A DNA stretch of 5,136 bases from assembly GCA_030631455.1 (NCBI GenBank), contig DAOVLC010000150.1, forward strand, positions 1 to 5,136, in the 5' to 3' direction. Positions 1 through 5,136 of this stretch are shown piece after piece (the stretch's first letter is position 1; the number at the start of each line of letters is the position of its first letter). Origin of the DNA: Candidatus Zixiibacteriota bacterium (GTDB lineage Bacteria > Zixibacteria > MSB-5A5 > JAABVY01 > JAHJOQ01). The translations under genes were made by a program, and so were the position numbers. A model generated the notes under the pieces. That model had not been told where the DNA came from. It made no database searches and was given only the letters and a program-made list of their open reading frames with translations.

Positions 1-381
1 CCGACCGCGTTCATGAATCTCTCGGGAGTAGCGGTGAAACAAGCCGCAGAATATCATGGTATTGATCCAAGCGAGATTCTTGTTGTATGCGACGATATTA
101 ATATCCCAGCGGGAAAGATCAGAATCCGCGACAGGGGTTCCGATGGCGGTCATAAAGGCCTGAAATCAACGATAGAGGAGTTACAAACAGAAGATTTTCC
201 TCGTCTGAGGATGGGCATCGGCATACCGGAAGAGATCGACTATCCGGTAGAGGCGTTCGTGCTCGAAAAGTTCAGCAAAGACGAGAGAAAATCCGTAGAG
301 AAGATGATTGAGGACGCTGCGGCGGCTGTCGAGACGATAATAGAACAAGATATCGAAGCCGGTCAGCAGAAATACAATTAA
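1..381 (+). CDS. pth: Peptidyl-tRNA hydrolase, 3' part (5' end outside window)
   Basis: Pth hydrolyses the ester bond of peptidyl-tRNAs that drop off ribosomes, recycling tRNA in the cytoplasm. The frame is open from base 1 and reads PTAFMNLSG, the internal Pth motif, so the ATG at 13 is not the true start. By comparison with E. coli Pth (194 residues), about 62 N-terminal residues are missing, including the catalytic His20 region. Visible family landmarks are the MNLSG substrate-binding motif (E. coli Met67-Asn68), the Asp of CDDINIP (E. coli Asp93) and GGHKGLKS, which holds the conserved His113. The residue after that His is Lys, where E. coli has Asn114. RLRMGIGIP and the VLEKFSKDE segment are also typical. 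The stop is TAA at 379-381, and 52 bases separate it from rpsF. Identification is firm; only the N-terminus is unknown. Confidence 0.95.
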   Translation, partial: PTAFMNLSGVAVKQAAEYHGIDPSEILVVCDDINIPAGKIRIRDRGSDGGHKGLKSTIEELQTEDFPRLRMGIGIPEEIDYPVEAFVLEKFSKDERKSVEKMIEDAAAAVETIIEQDIEAGQQKYN

Positions 382-429
382 CCACCCTGCTTTCTCGTTG
401 TCGAGAAGGCCGGAAGTCCGTAGGGAGGT
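381..429 (+). promoter_or_regulatory. Probable S6:S18 ribosomal protein leader (rpsF autoregulatory RNA)
   Basis: The pth-rpsF gap folds compactly. An outer stem pairs 381-388 with 422-429 (7 pairs and one A384-A426 mismatch). Stacked on it, a hairpin pairs 389-397 with 402-410 (9 pairs including one G-U) closed by the loop TTGT at 398-401. The 3' side leaves an 11-base bulge, 411-421, containing GGAAGTCCG at 412-420. Published S6:S18 leaders are described as a CCG in a bulge flanked by a stem and a hairpin, mimicking the S6:S18 site on 16S rRNA. The bulge resembles GGAAUACCG of E. coli 16S rRNA (recalled from memory). The outer stem includes the Shine-Dalgarno GGAGGTG (424-430), so binding of S6:S18 would block rpsF translation. 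Fold and location are seen; function is inferred from the family. The lack of a T tract argues against a terminator. Confidence 0.72.
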
Positions 430-433
430 GTAG

Positions 434-772
434 ATGAAGATCTACGAATCCGGTATCATTTTAGACCCACAACTTGAAGAGAGCCAGTTCGACAAGCAAA
501 TCGAGCAAGTCGAATCTCTCATTAAGACCAACGGCGGTAAAATCCTCGAGGTGAATCGCTGGGGAATGCGGCGCCTTGCATACGAAATCAACAAGAAGCA
601 GCAAGGCCTCTATGTATTCTTCGTCTTCGAGGGTGACGGCGCAATCCCTCAGAAACTGGAAAGAGCATACGGCCTCAACGAGTCGATCATCCGTTTCATG
701 ACGGTGGTCGCCGAGTCGTACGAACCCGCATCTGAGAAGGACGAAGCCGCTTCTGATAGGGCTGCGCGTTAG
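434..772 (+). CDS. rpsF: 30S ribosomal protein S6
   Basis: S6 is a small-subunit protein that binds the 16S central domain as a heterodimer with S18. The 112-residue product has the full S6 fold: the first strand KIYESGIIL (2-10), NRWGMRRLAYEI (41-52, the conserved WG.R.LAY core), strand LYVFFVFEGD (59-68) and LNESIIRFMTV (81-91). Residues from about 97 form a charged, probably disordered tail, shorter than the E. coli tail. The ATG at 434 is preceded by GGAGGTG at 424-430. The spacing is short (3 bases), and this site is inside the proposed autoregulatory stem. rpsR follows after 154 bases; no ssb gene lies between them. It is probably co-transcribed with rpsR. Confidence 0.97.
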   Translation: MKIYESGIILDPQLEESQFDKQIEQVESLIKTNGGKILEVNRWGMRRLAYEINKKQQGLYVFFVFEGDGAIPQKLERAYGLNESIIRFMTVVAESYEPASEKDEAASDRAAR

Positions 773-926
773 TCTGGTAGCAGGACCGGATAGGCACGTA
801 ACATAGCAGCCTTGAAAGTCTGCTAATATCGAGAGAAGCTGGGAGCGGGAATCGGCGTTGGAGATGTCCATCGCGTCAAGAGACTCGACTCCTGATGTAT
901 CAAAAAGCTTTGGAGGTTGAATTCAA
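773..926 (+). other. Non-coding rpsF-rpsR spacer with two stem-loops
   Basis: This position carries ssb in many bacteria. Here all three forward frames are interrupted by stops early in the stretch, and I see no ssb-like peptide. Two hairpins can be drawn. The first pairs 804-809 with 820-825 (TAGCAG/CTGCTA, 10-base loop). The second pairs 855-862 with 867-874 (7 pairs, one T-T mismatch, GATG loop). Neither is followed by a T tract, so they are not standard intrinsic terminators. They could be RNA-processing or stability elements, or chance. No convincing promoter was found. The spacer ends with the rpsR ribosome binding site. Confidence 0.5.
912..917 (+). promoter_or_regulatory. Ribosome binding site of rpsR
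   Basis: GGAGGT lies 9 bases before the ATG at 927. It decides for this start over the in-frame ATG at 945 (residue 7), which has no comparable upstream site. Confidence 0.8.
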
Positions 927-1175
927 ATGAGAGAACGACGAGGTATGCAATTCGATAAAAGGAGAAGACGTCCGGGGCGATTTGCCGACCTGAGAATCGG
1001 TAAAATCGATTACAAGGACGACAAGCTTCTAAGAAGGTTTCTGACGGAAAACGGCAAAATCATTCCGCGCAGAATATCGGGAGTCTCCGCCAAGACACAG
1101 CGCAAACTCACGCGTGCGATCAAGCGCGCAAGGATCATGGCTCTCATGCCATTCGCTGAGGAAGCTTACAAGTAG
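927..1175 (+). CDS. rpsR: 30S ribosomal protein S18
   Basis: S18 pairs with S6 on the platform of the small subunit. The 82-residue product has a basic N-terminus (KRRRRPGRF, 11-19) and the hallmark core IDYKD (27-31), [19 protein letters not shown] (34-52) and [21 protein letters not shown] (56-76). Length is normal for the family. There is no cysteine at all: Gly17 sits where E. coli and Bacillus S18 have Cys in the KFCRF/KVCYF segment, so this is a non-zinc (C-minus) form. The start is fixed by GGAGGT at 912-917. The stop TAG at 1173-1175 is 9 bases before the next gene, suggesting one transcript. Confidence 0.97.
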   Translation: MRERRGMQFDKRRRRPGRFADLRIGKIDYKDDKLLRRFLTENGKIIPRRISGVSAKTQRKLTRAIKRARIMALMPFAEEAYK

Positions 1176-1184
1176 GGAAGAGCG

Positions 1185-2147
1185 ATGACTTCGACGCAGA
1201 CCAGATTGAGCTGGGCTGCAGTCGGCATGGTAGTCTCGTACAACCTGTTCTGCTGGCTGCCTGCGAGCATCTGGGCATTCACAATTGCCGCATCAGCCGG
1301 TTTGATTTTCCTCTTCGCTGCACGCACAGTGTGGTTTGGTTCGGCGATAGCGACGCTTTCTTTTGTCGCAGGAATGATAACAGCGAGTCTTCTACCGGCT
1401 GGTTACGGCCTCTATTATGCCGGATTCTGGGTAGTTCTCGTTTTTCTGCCTGCAGGTTTCATGTCCGGATCGATTAGACGGGGATTTTCGGCCTACAAAG
1501 CACAGATATTGGCCCTTTTGCCGGTTTCAATCATGATGATGCTTTATCTCGCTAACCTCGGAAATGTCGCTACGGACTGGAAGGACGTTCTTGGCAATAT
1601 GAGCACTCTTGTTATCGACTGGTACAGGGAAGCAGCGAGGGCACTGCCATCGTCTCTCTCTCCGGAAGAAGTAAACACGTTCAAGGCGTTTACCGAATCA
1701 CTGTTTGACTTTTTTCACCGGTTCTTCGCCGGACTCATCATCTGCTGGGCTGCCGCAATGAACATGGCAGCATACCACATCGCTGGAATGATGATCCGGA
1801 AAGAGGACGGTTTCTGCCGCGAATTGAGGGATTTCGTCCTTTGGAAACTGGGCGTAGCCAGCATGATCGTGCTGGCCATCGCGCTGCTGTTCCGGGTGAT
1901 AGGCATAGAGAGCACGACGCCATTTGTCGACAACCTGCTTTTCATCCTGGGCGTATCATATATGGTAGTGGGATTGGCCGTAATCGAGTATTACCTCAAA
2001 CGGAGAAGAATCCATGCAGCCCTCAGGATTGCGTTTTACGTGATGCTCTTTCTTTCCGGATGGATCGGTGGCCTGCTGGTGGCAGTGGTTGGCCTGGTAG
2101 ATTCGCATTTCGATTTCAGGCGTGTCAGAGCACAACAGATAGGTTGA
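1185..2147 (+). CDS. DUF2232 (YybS-like) multi-pass membrane protein
   Basis: A 320-residue integral membrane protein of unknown biochemical role. Hydrophobic segments lie at about residues 9-26, 28-46, 51-70, 74-93, 106-124, 178-203, 221-240, 248-271 and 278-305, so eight or nine helices. A larger soluble stretch at about 125-177 contains DWKDVLGN and SLSPEEVNTF. The family call rests on overall layout, the FVLWKLGV-type start of the third-last helix, the NLLFILGVSYMVVGLAVIEYYLKRRR helix pair, and the C-terminal GLVDSHFDFRRVR, which fits the G..D...DFR ending common in DUF2232. Position supports it: DUF2232/YybS genes often neighbour rplI or rpsR in Firmicutes and deltaproteobacteria. The ATG at 1185 is 9 bases after rpsR and has only a weak purine-rich site, GGGAAGAG, at the rpsR stop, so translational coupling is likely. 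No enzymatic motif was recognised. Confidence 0.8.
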   Translation: MTSTQTRLSWAAVGMVVSYNLFCWLPASIWAFTIAASAGLIFLFAARTVWFGSAIATLSFVAGMITASLLPAGYGLYYAGFWVVLVFLPAGFMSGSIRRGFSAYKAQILALLPVSIMMMLYLANLGNVATDWKDVLGNMSTLVIDWYREAARALPSSLSPEEVNTFKAFTESLFDFFHRFFAGLIICWAAAMNMAAYHIAGMMIRKEDGFCRELRDFVLWKLGVASMIVLAIALLFRVIGIESTTPFVDNLLFILGVSYMVVGLAVIEYYLKRRRIHAALRIAFYVMLFLSGWIGGLLVAVVGLVDSHFDFRRVRAQQIG

Positions 2148-2168
2148 ATATGCACTTTTTAATCAGTA

Positions 2169-2185
2169 TATTGTATAATACAATA
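2169..2185 (+). promoter_or_regulatory. Candidate promoter (-10 box) inside a palindrome upstream of rplI
   Basis: The 53-base gap between the DUF2232 gene and rplI is markedly A+T-rich compared with its surroundings. It holds a perfect TATAAT at 2174-2179, embedded in an 8-1-8 inverted repeat spanning 2169-2185. No good -35 hexamer sits 16-18 bases upstream (TGCACT at 2151-2156 is a poor match), and there is no extended TGn. It could be an internal promoter for rplI and the genes after it. The dyad could be an operator, or in RNA a weak 7-pair hairpin just before the rplI ribosome binding site. The sequence is seen; the function is inferred. Confidence 0.5.
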
Positions 2186-2200
2186 GAAAGGTTGTAGATT

Positions 2201-2647
2201 ATGAAAGTTATCTTAAGAGAAGACCTGGATAAACTCGGCAAGTGCGGGGATGTTATCGAGGTCAAGAACGGGTATGGGAGAAATTTCCTGATCCCACAAA
2301 ACCTTGCGATCCCTGCAACCAGAGGAAATCTCAGGGCGATAAACCAGGTTACCCTTCAGAAATCGCTTCGTGACAGAAAGCAGATGCGCGAGGCTGAAAG
2401 AGTCAAGGCTCATATCGAAAAGATTTCCTGCACTGCTGAAGTTAATGTCGGCGAAGAAGATCGGATGTTCGGATCGATCACCGCATCCATTGTCGCTGAT
2501 CTGCTTAAAGCCCAGGGCGTCGAGGTCGACCGTCGCAAGATAAGCCTTGACGAACCCATTAAGGCGCTCGGTGTCTATACTCTTCCGATCAAGATTGCGC
2601 ACGATGTGATCGCGAACCTGAAGCTGTGGGTGGTGAAGAAAAGTTGA
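2201..2647 (+). CDS. rplI: 50S ribosomal protein L9
   Basis: L9 binds 23S rRNA near the base of the L1 stalk and reaches along the ribosome surface; it supports frame maintenance. The 148-residue product is full length. The N-terminal domain carries MKVILREDLDKLGKCGDV (1-18) and VKNGYGRNFLIPQNLA (21-36), the L9 signature. A charged connecting helix runs about 41-75. The C-terminal domain has RMFGSITASIVADLL (88-102) and IKALGVYTLPIKIAHDV (120-136). The ATG at 2201 follows AAAGGT at 2187-2192 with suitable spacing. It may have its own promoter (TATAAT at 2174-2179). Its stop overlaps the start proposed for the next gene. Confidence 0.97.
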   Translation: MKVILREDLDKLGKCGDVIEVKNGYGRNFLIPQNLAIPATRGNLRAINQVTLQKSLRDRKQMREAERVKAHIEKISCTAEVNVGEEDRMFGSITASIVADLLKAQGVEVDRRKISLDEPIKALGVYTLPIKIAHDVIANLKLWVVKKS

Positions 2648-3156
2648 CAGACGATCAGAACGAAACAAACGAAATGGTTGAAGTTTCTGTCAACGGGTTG
2701 GCGCTTGATGATGCAACCAAATCACCTGTTGTAATCCTCTGCCCTGCTGAGTCCGAGAAGATTCTCCCGATATGGATAGGACCCACTGAGGCATGGGCAA
2801 TCGCGATGGAAATGTCCGGAGTGCCATCGAAAAGGCCGATGACTCATGACTTGATCAAGTCAGTCATAGAATGCTTGAAAGCGAAAGTACTCCGGGTTGA
2901 GATATTCGATCTCAGAGACCAGACGTTTTATGCCAGGATCATCCTCATGAGCAATGGCAGTACTGTGGAAATCGATGCGCGTCCTTCCGATTCTATCGCA
3001 CTCGCTCTCAAAACCAAAGCCCCGATTTTCGCAAACAGCAAGCTCTTCGATCTCCAACCATCTCATGGCCCGGAGCCGAACAGACTCGACCCTGAGGAGC
3101 TAAAAGAACGCCTGAAGAGAATCAACCCCGAAGATTTCGGCAAGTATTCTCTCTGA
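2644..3156 (+). CDS. Bifunctional nuclease (BFN/DUF151) domain protein
   Basis: A single-domain protein of the BFN/DUF151 family. Members are found across bacteria and in plants, where a nuclease activity was reported; the role in bacteria is unclear. With the start used here it has 170 residues. Family landmarks are VEVSVNGLALD (12-22), LPIWIGPTEAWAIAMEMSG (41-59), RPMTHDL (64-70), TFYARI (94-99) and IDARPSDSIALAL (110-122), with a C-terminal LKRINPEDFGKYSL tail. Three starts are possible: GTG 2626, TTG 2644 and ATG 2674. TTG 2644 is chosen because it overlaps the rplI stop as TTGA, implying translational coupling, and GGTGGTGA at 2629-2636 can act as its ribosome binding site. GTG 2626 lacks such a site. 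ATG 2674 gives an N-terminus closest to usual family members (MVEVSVNGLA) but also lacks one. The family is firm; the start is not. Confidence 0.88.
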   Translation: MTDDQNETNEMVEVSVNGLALDDATKSPVVILCPAESEKILPIWIGPTEAWAIAMEMSGVPSKRPMTHDLIKSVIECLKAKVLRVEIFDLRDQTFYARIILMSNGSTVEIDARPSDSIALALKTKAPIFANSKLFDLQPSHGPEPNRLDPEELKERLKRINPEDFGKYSL

Positions 3157-3159
3157 GGA
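3154..3159 (+). promoter_or_regulatory. Ribosome binding site supporting a TTG start at 3170
   Basis: TGAGGA overlaps the stop codon of the DUF151 gene and ends 10 bases before TTG 3170. It favours this TTG over the later in-frame TTG and ATG, which lie inside the signal-peptide hydrophobic core. Confidence 0.5.
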
Positions 3160-3169
3160 TCCGGTAGCA

Positions 3170-4951
3170 TTGATTAAGCACTGGTCTACATTGGCAGCAG
3201 CGATAATGCTCGCTCTCTGTATCGCAGCATCTACACTAAGAGCGAATTCAGGCGCCGCTGATCTACAGTCACGGATCCAATCGGCGGAGGCGTTTTACGA
3301 GCGTTCCGAGTATACGCGCGCCGCAGAACTCTTCGGCGAACTGGTCGCCCTCAACCCATCTTACGGCCGCATTTCTCATCTCCTGATTATGGAGGCGAAA
3401 TCTCGGTACTACGCTGGAGAGCACGAACATGCCACGCAGCTGTTCGAAAGACTCATTGCAAATGGGAAGAGTTCATCCTCTGATCCCGCGTGCTACTACT
3501 TTCTCGGCCGTATTGCCTTCGATCGGGATGATTATCCTGAATCGGCGGAACATTTTGTCAGGGCGTTCGATCTCACAAAAGATCCTGAATTGAAGAACAT
3601 CTGTTATTCGAACTGCCTGAGCTTATGCATAGGCTATCTTTCGTTTTCCGAGCAGAAGTCGGTGCTGACTGCGGGCTATCAGGCCGATCAGAGGCTCTTT
3701 AGAGATCTCGTCTACAATACCGCGAAAAAATACTACGAAATCGGACTCCAAAGACAGGCAGAGCGGATCGTAGATATTCACTCGGCATTCATAGGCGATG
3801 GGGATAGTCAAATCAGGAATCTCGAAAACGAGATTAGCCTTGGGTTGTCCCGTTCGCTCGATATCGCACTGCTTGTACCGCTTTCAGGCGAATTGGCGGC
3901 TTACGGTCGGCAGATGGACGCGGCGGCAGAATTGGCAGTGATAACCTACGGCAAACCGGACACCGACATCAGAATCAAGTCTTACGACACTCACGGCAAC
4001 TCGATAGTCTCAGCTCAACTCTCGCGAGACGTTACGTCTTCGGGAGTATCAGCTGTGATCGGTCCGTTGACATCGCAGGAAGCAGTCGGCGCGGCTCCAT
4101 ATTCCGACTTCTGGTCTGTCCCAATGATTCTCCCGGCGGCATCTGAGAAGGGGCTGACCTCGGTATCGAATCGGATATTTCAGCTTTCGCCTACCCCCGA
4201 GACGATGGGAAGGCGGCTTGCCGAGGCGGCAATCGATGAACTCGGACTCGATTCGGTTGCGATACTGGCTCCCAACGACGGTTATGGCCGGCAGATCACC
4301 GAGGGCTTCAAGAAAGTCGTCGGAGAAAATGGTGTCGAGATCTTCTACGAAGTCTATTTCCCGCGCGGCACCAGTGATTACCGGCGGTTCATGCTCAACC
4401 TGAAAGAGGCCGTTCTCCCAGATAGCTTTGATTCCACGATATTCCTCGATGATGCCGGCGACACACTCGAAACCGAGGAGATCACTGTCAATATCCCAAC
4501 CATATTCATTCCCGCGTTTGCGGAAGAACTCGAGTTCATTATCCCTCAATTGAGATTCTATCGAATCAACACGATCATCCTCGGTGGCGAGGATCTCGGT
4601 GACCCGGATATCGTGTCTCTTAAGCCGATGCGGTATTATCCCGCCATGTTCATATCGCACTCGACGTTCACCGATGCCGACACGAGTTGGCAGAGATTCC
4701 GGTACCTTCTCGAAGAGGAAAGCAAGATGACCGCTACTCCCGTTGCCGGGCTGACGTTTGACGCTGTCCGCTTGACGATTGAGGCGGCGGAACTTGGCGG
4801 ATTCTCTTCCAGCGGCATCGCACGCGGATGGGAGAGTCTCGGCAGAGTGAACGGAGTGACCGGGCCGTTCGAATTCAACGAGCAAAATGAGAACATCGCA
4901 GTACCGGTATATATTGTGCTCGACGGATTGATCGAAAAATGGCAATATTGA
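3170..4951 (+). CDS. Secreted TPR plus periplasmic-binding-fold protein (LpoA-like architecture)
   Basis: A 593-residue exported protein with two parts. Residues 1-25 form a Sec signal peptide (Lys3, His4, then a hydrophobic core 7-23) with likely cleavage after LRA. The only Cys nearby is in LALC, not a proper lipobox, so it is probably soluble rather than a lipoprotein. Residues about 32-140 hold TPR-like helical repeats (AFYERSEYTRAAELFGELVALNPSY 41-65 region; YYFLGRIAFDRDDYPESAEHFVRAF 109-133), with more helices to about 227. Residues 229-593 are a type I periplasmic-binding fold: DIALLVPLSGELAAYGRQMDAA, VSAVIGPLTSQEAVGAAP (293-310), LPAASEKGLT (321-330), VAILAPNDGYGRQITEGF (363-380), IIPQLRFY (457-464). 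This layout matches penicillin-binding-protein activators such as LpoA, and branched-chain amino acid binding proteins share the second fold. No permease or ATPase gene is adjacent, so an envelope role is at least as likely as transport. The start codon is TTG. Confidence 0.82.
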   Translation: MIKHWSTLAAAIMLALCIAASTLRANSGAADLQSRIQSAEAFYERSEYTRAAELFGELVALNPSYGRISHLLIMEAKSRYYAGEHEHATQLFERLIANGKSSSSDPACYYFLGRIAFDRDDYPESAEHFVRAFDLTKDPELKNICYSNCLSLCIGYLSFSEQKSVLTAGYQADQRLFRDLVYNTAKKYYEIGLQRQAERIVDIHSAFIGDGDSQIRNLENEISLGLSRSLDIALLVPLSGELAAYGRQMDAAAELAVITYGKPDTDIRIKSYDTHGNSIVSAQLSRDVTSSGVSAVIGPLTSQEAVGAAPYSDFWSVPMILPAASEKGLTSVSNRIFQLSPTPETMGRRLAEAAIDELGLDSVAILAPNDGYGRQITEGFKKVVGENGVEIFYEVYFPRGTSDYRRFMLNLKEAVLPDSFDSTIFLDDAGDTLETEEITVNIPTIFIPAFAEELEFIIPQLRFYRINTIILGGEDLGDPDIVSLKPMRYYPAMFISHSTFTDADTSWQRFRYLLEEESKMTATPVAGLTFDAVRLTIEAAELGGFSSSGIARGWESLGRVNGVTGPFEFNEQNENIAVPVYIVLDGLIEKWQY

Positions 4952-5136
4952 ACTCCAACCTGCAAGCAAAATTCAGAAATCTGAAAGAAGAGATTTCCTC
5001 CTGCGGTAAAGTGGTTGTAGCTTTCTCAGGCGGCCTCGATTCAGGTTTAGTTCTATATGCCGCGATAGAAGCTCTCGGGCCGGACAATGTGCTTGCAGTC
5101 ACCGGCGACTCGGAGAGTCTGTCCAGCGATGACAAG
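4939..5136 (+). CDS. larE: LarE-like ATP-dependent sulfurtransferase, 5' part (3' end outside window)
   Basis: LarE-family enzymes adenylate and then thiolate a pyridinium carboxylate during synthesis of the nickel-pincer cofactor of lactate racemase. Sulfur comes from a sacrificed cysteine or, in some members, an iron-sulfur cluster. The frame is open from ATG 4939 to the window edge, giving 66 residues. It shows an amphipathic N-terminal helix (LQAKFRNLKEEI, 8-19), strand VVVAF, the PP-loop ATP-binding motif SGGLDS (30-35) and ALGPDNVLAVTGDSESL (about 44-60), whose AV..DS..L pattern is typical of LarE rather than GuaA, NadE or QueC. The start overlaps the preceding gene by 13 bases; TTG 4948 is an alternative. 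No clear Shine-Dalgarno sequence is visible, so coupling is likely. The sulfur-donor residues lie outside the window, and the larB/larC partners cannot be assessed. Confidence 0.82.
   Translation, partial: MAILNSNLQAKFRNLKEEISSCGKVVVAFSGGLDSGLVLYAAIEALGPDNVLAVTGDSESLSSDDK

Noticed and set aside
389..410. Hairpin after pth as a transcription terminator
   Set aside because: No T tract follows, and the hairpin fits better as the upper stem of the S6:S18 leader.
461..871. 136-codon minus-strand frame across rpsF and the spacer
   Set aside because: It is antisense to the conserved rpsF sequence, has no family resemblance and no convincing ribosome binding site.
2130..2160. Possible intrinsic terminator after the DUF2232 gene (CAAC/GTTG stem followed by five T)
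   Set aside because: The stem has only 4 pairs, with 3 more across a bulge, and is separated from the T run. It is too weak to call.
1841..2197. 118-codon plus-strand frame overlapping the end of the DUF2232 gene
   Set aside because: It is a different frame of a gene with clear membrane-helix composition; the translation is low-complexity and arginine/proline-rich, typical of a shadow.
2213..2668. 151-codon minus-strand frame opposite rplI
   Set aside because: It lies entirely opposite the conserved rplI gene, with no motif of its own.
4049..4969. 306-codon open frame on the minus strand
   Set aside because: It lies opposite the well-supported periplasmic-binding protein gene, its translation has no recognisable motif, and it reads as a frame shadow of that gene's codon bias.
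4875..5135. 86-codon minus-strand frame at the right edge
   Set aside because: It is opposite the LarE PP-loop coding sequence, which carries the clear SGGLDS motif on the plus strand.

Overview
The window reads as an ordinary bacterial chromosome segment, about half G+C. All recognisable genes are on the + strand and tightly packed. It is built around the small ribosomal protein cluster rpsF-rpsR-rplI. The order is: the 3' part of pth (peptidyl-tRNA hydrolase), rpsF (S6), rpsR (S18), a DUF2232 (YybS-like) membrane protein, rplI (L9), a DUF151/bifunctional-nuclease-domain protein, a secreted TPR plus periplasmic-binding-fold protein, and the 5' end of a LarE-type PP-loop gene. pth and larE are cut by the window edges. 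There is no rRNA, tRNA, CRISPR array, insertion sequence or sign of recent transfer, and no stretch over 300 bases lacks a gene.

The organism cannot be fixed from this window. It is a Gram-negative-like bacterium, judged from the Sec-type signal peptide on a periplasmic-fold protein with LpoA-like architecture. DUF2232 between rpsR and rplI, a DUF151 gene after rplI and frequent non-ATG starts would fit an uncultured FCB-group or deltaproteobacteria-like lineage. That is inference from general familiarity with such gene orders, not a search result.

Layout: 1-381 is the pth 3' end. 381-429 is a compact RNA fold with a CCG-containing bulge that matches the known S6:S18 autoregulatory leader and covers the rpsF ribosome binding site. 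434-1175 is rpsF and rpsR, separated by a 154-base non-coding spacer where many bacteria carry ssb; the spacer holds two hairpins. 1185-2147 is the DUF2232 protein. 2148-2200 is an A+T-rich gap with a perfect TATAAT inside a 17-base palindrome, the best candidate for an internal promoter in the window. 2201-4951 is rplI, the DUF151 gene (overlapping rplI by 4 bases) and the TPR/periplasmic-binding protein. 4939-5136 is larE, overlapping the preceding gene by 13 bases.

Together, the first half serves translation: recycling of stalled peptidyl-tRNA and supply of S6, S18 and L9. S6 and S18 probably control their own synthesis through the leader. The second half appears to be a co-transcribed extension with envelope and cofactor functions that have no obvious link to the ribosome. 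The best finding is the S6:S18 leader, a described class of regulator. I saw no convincing undescribed system.
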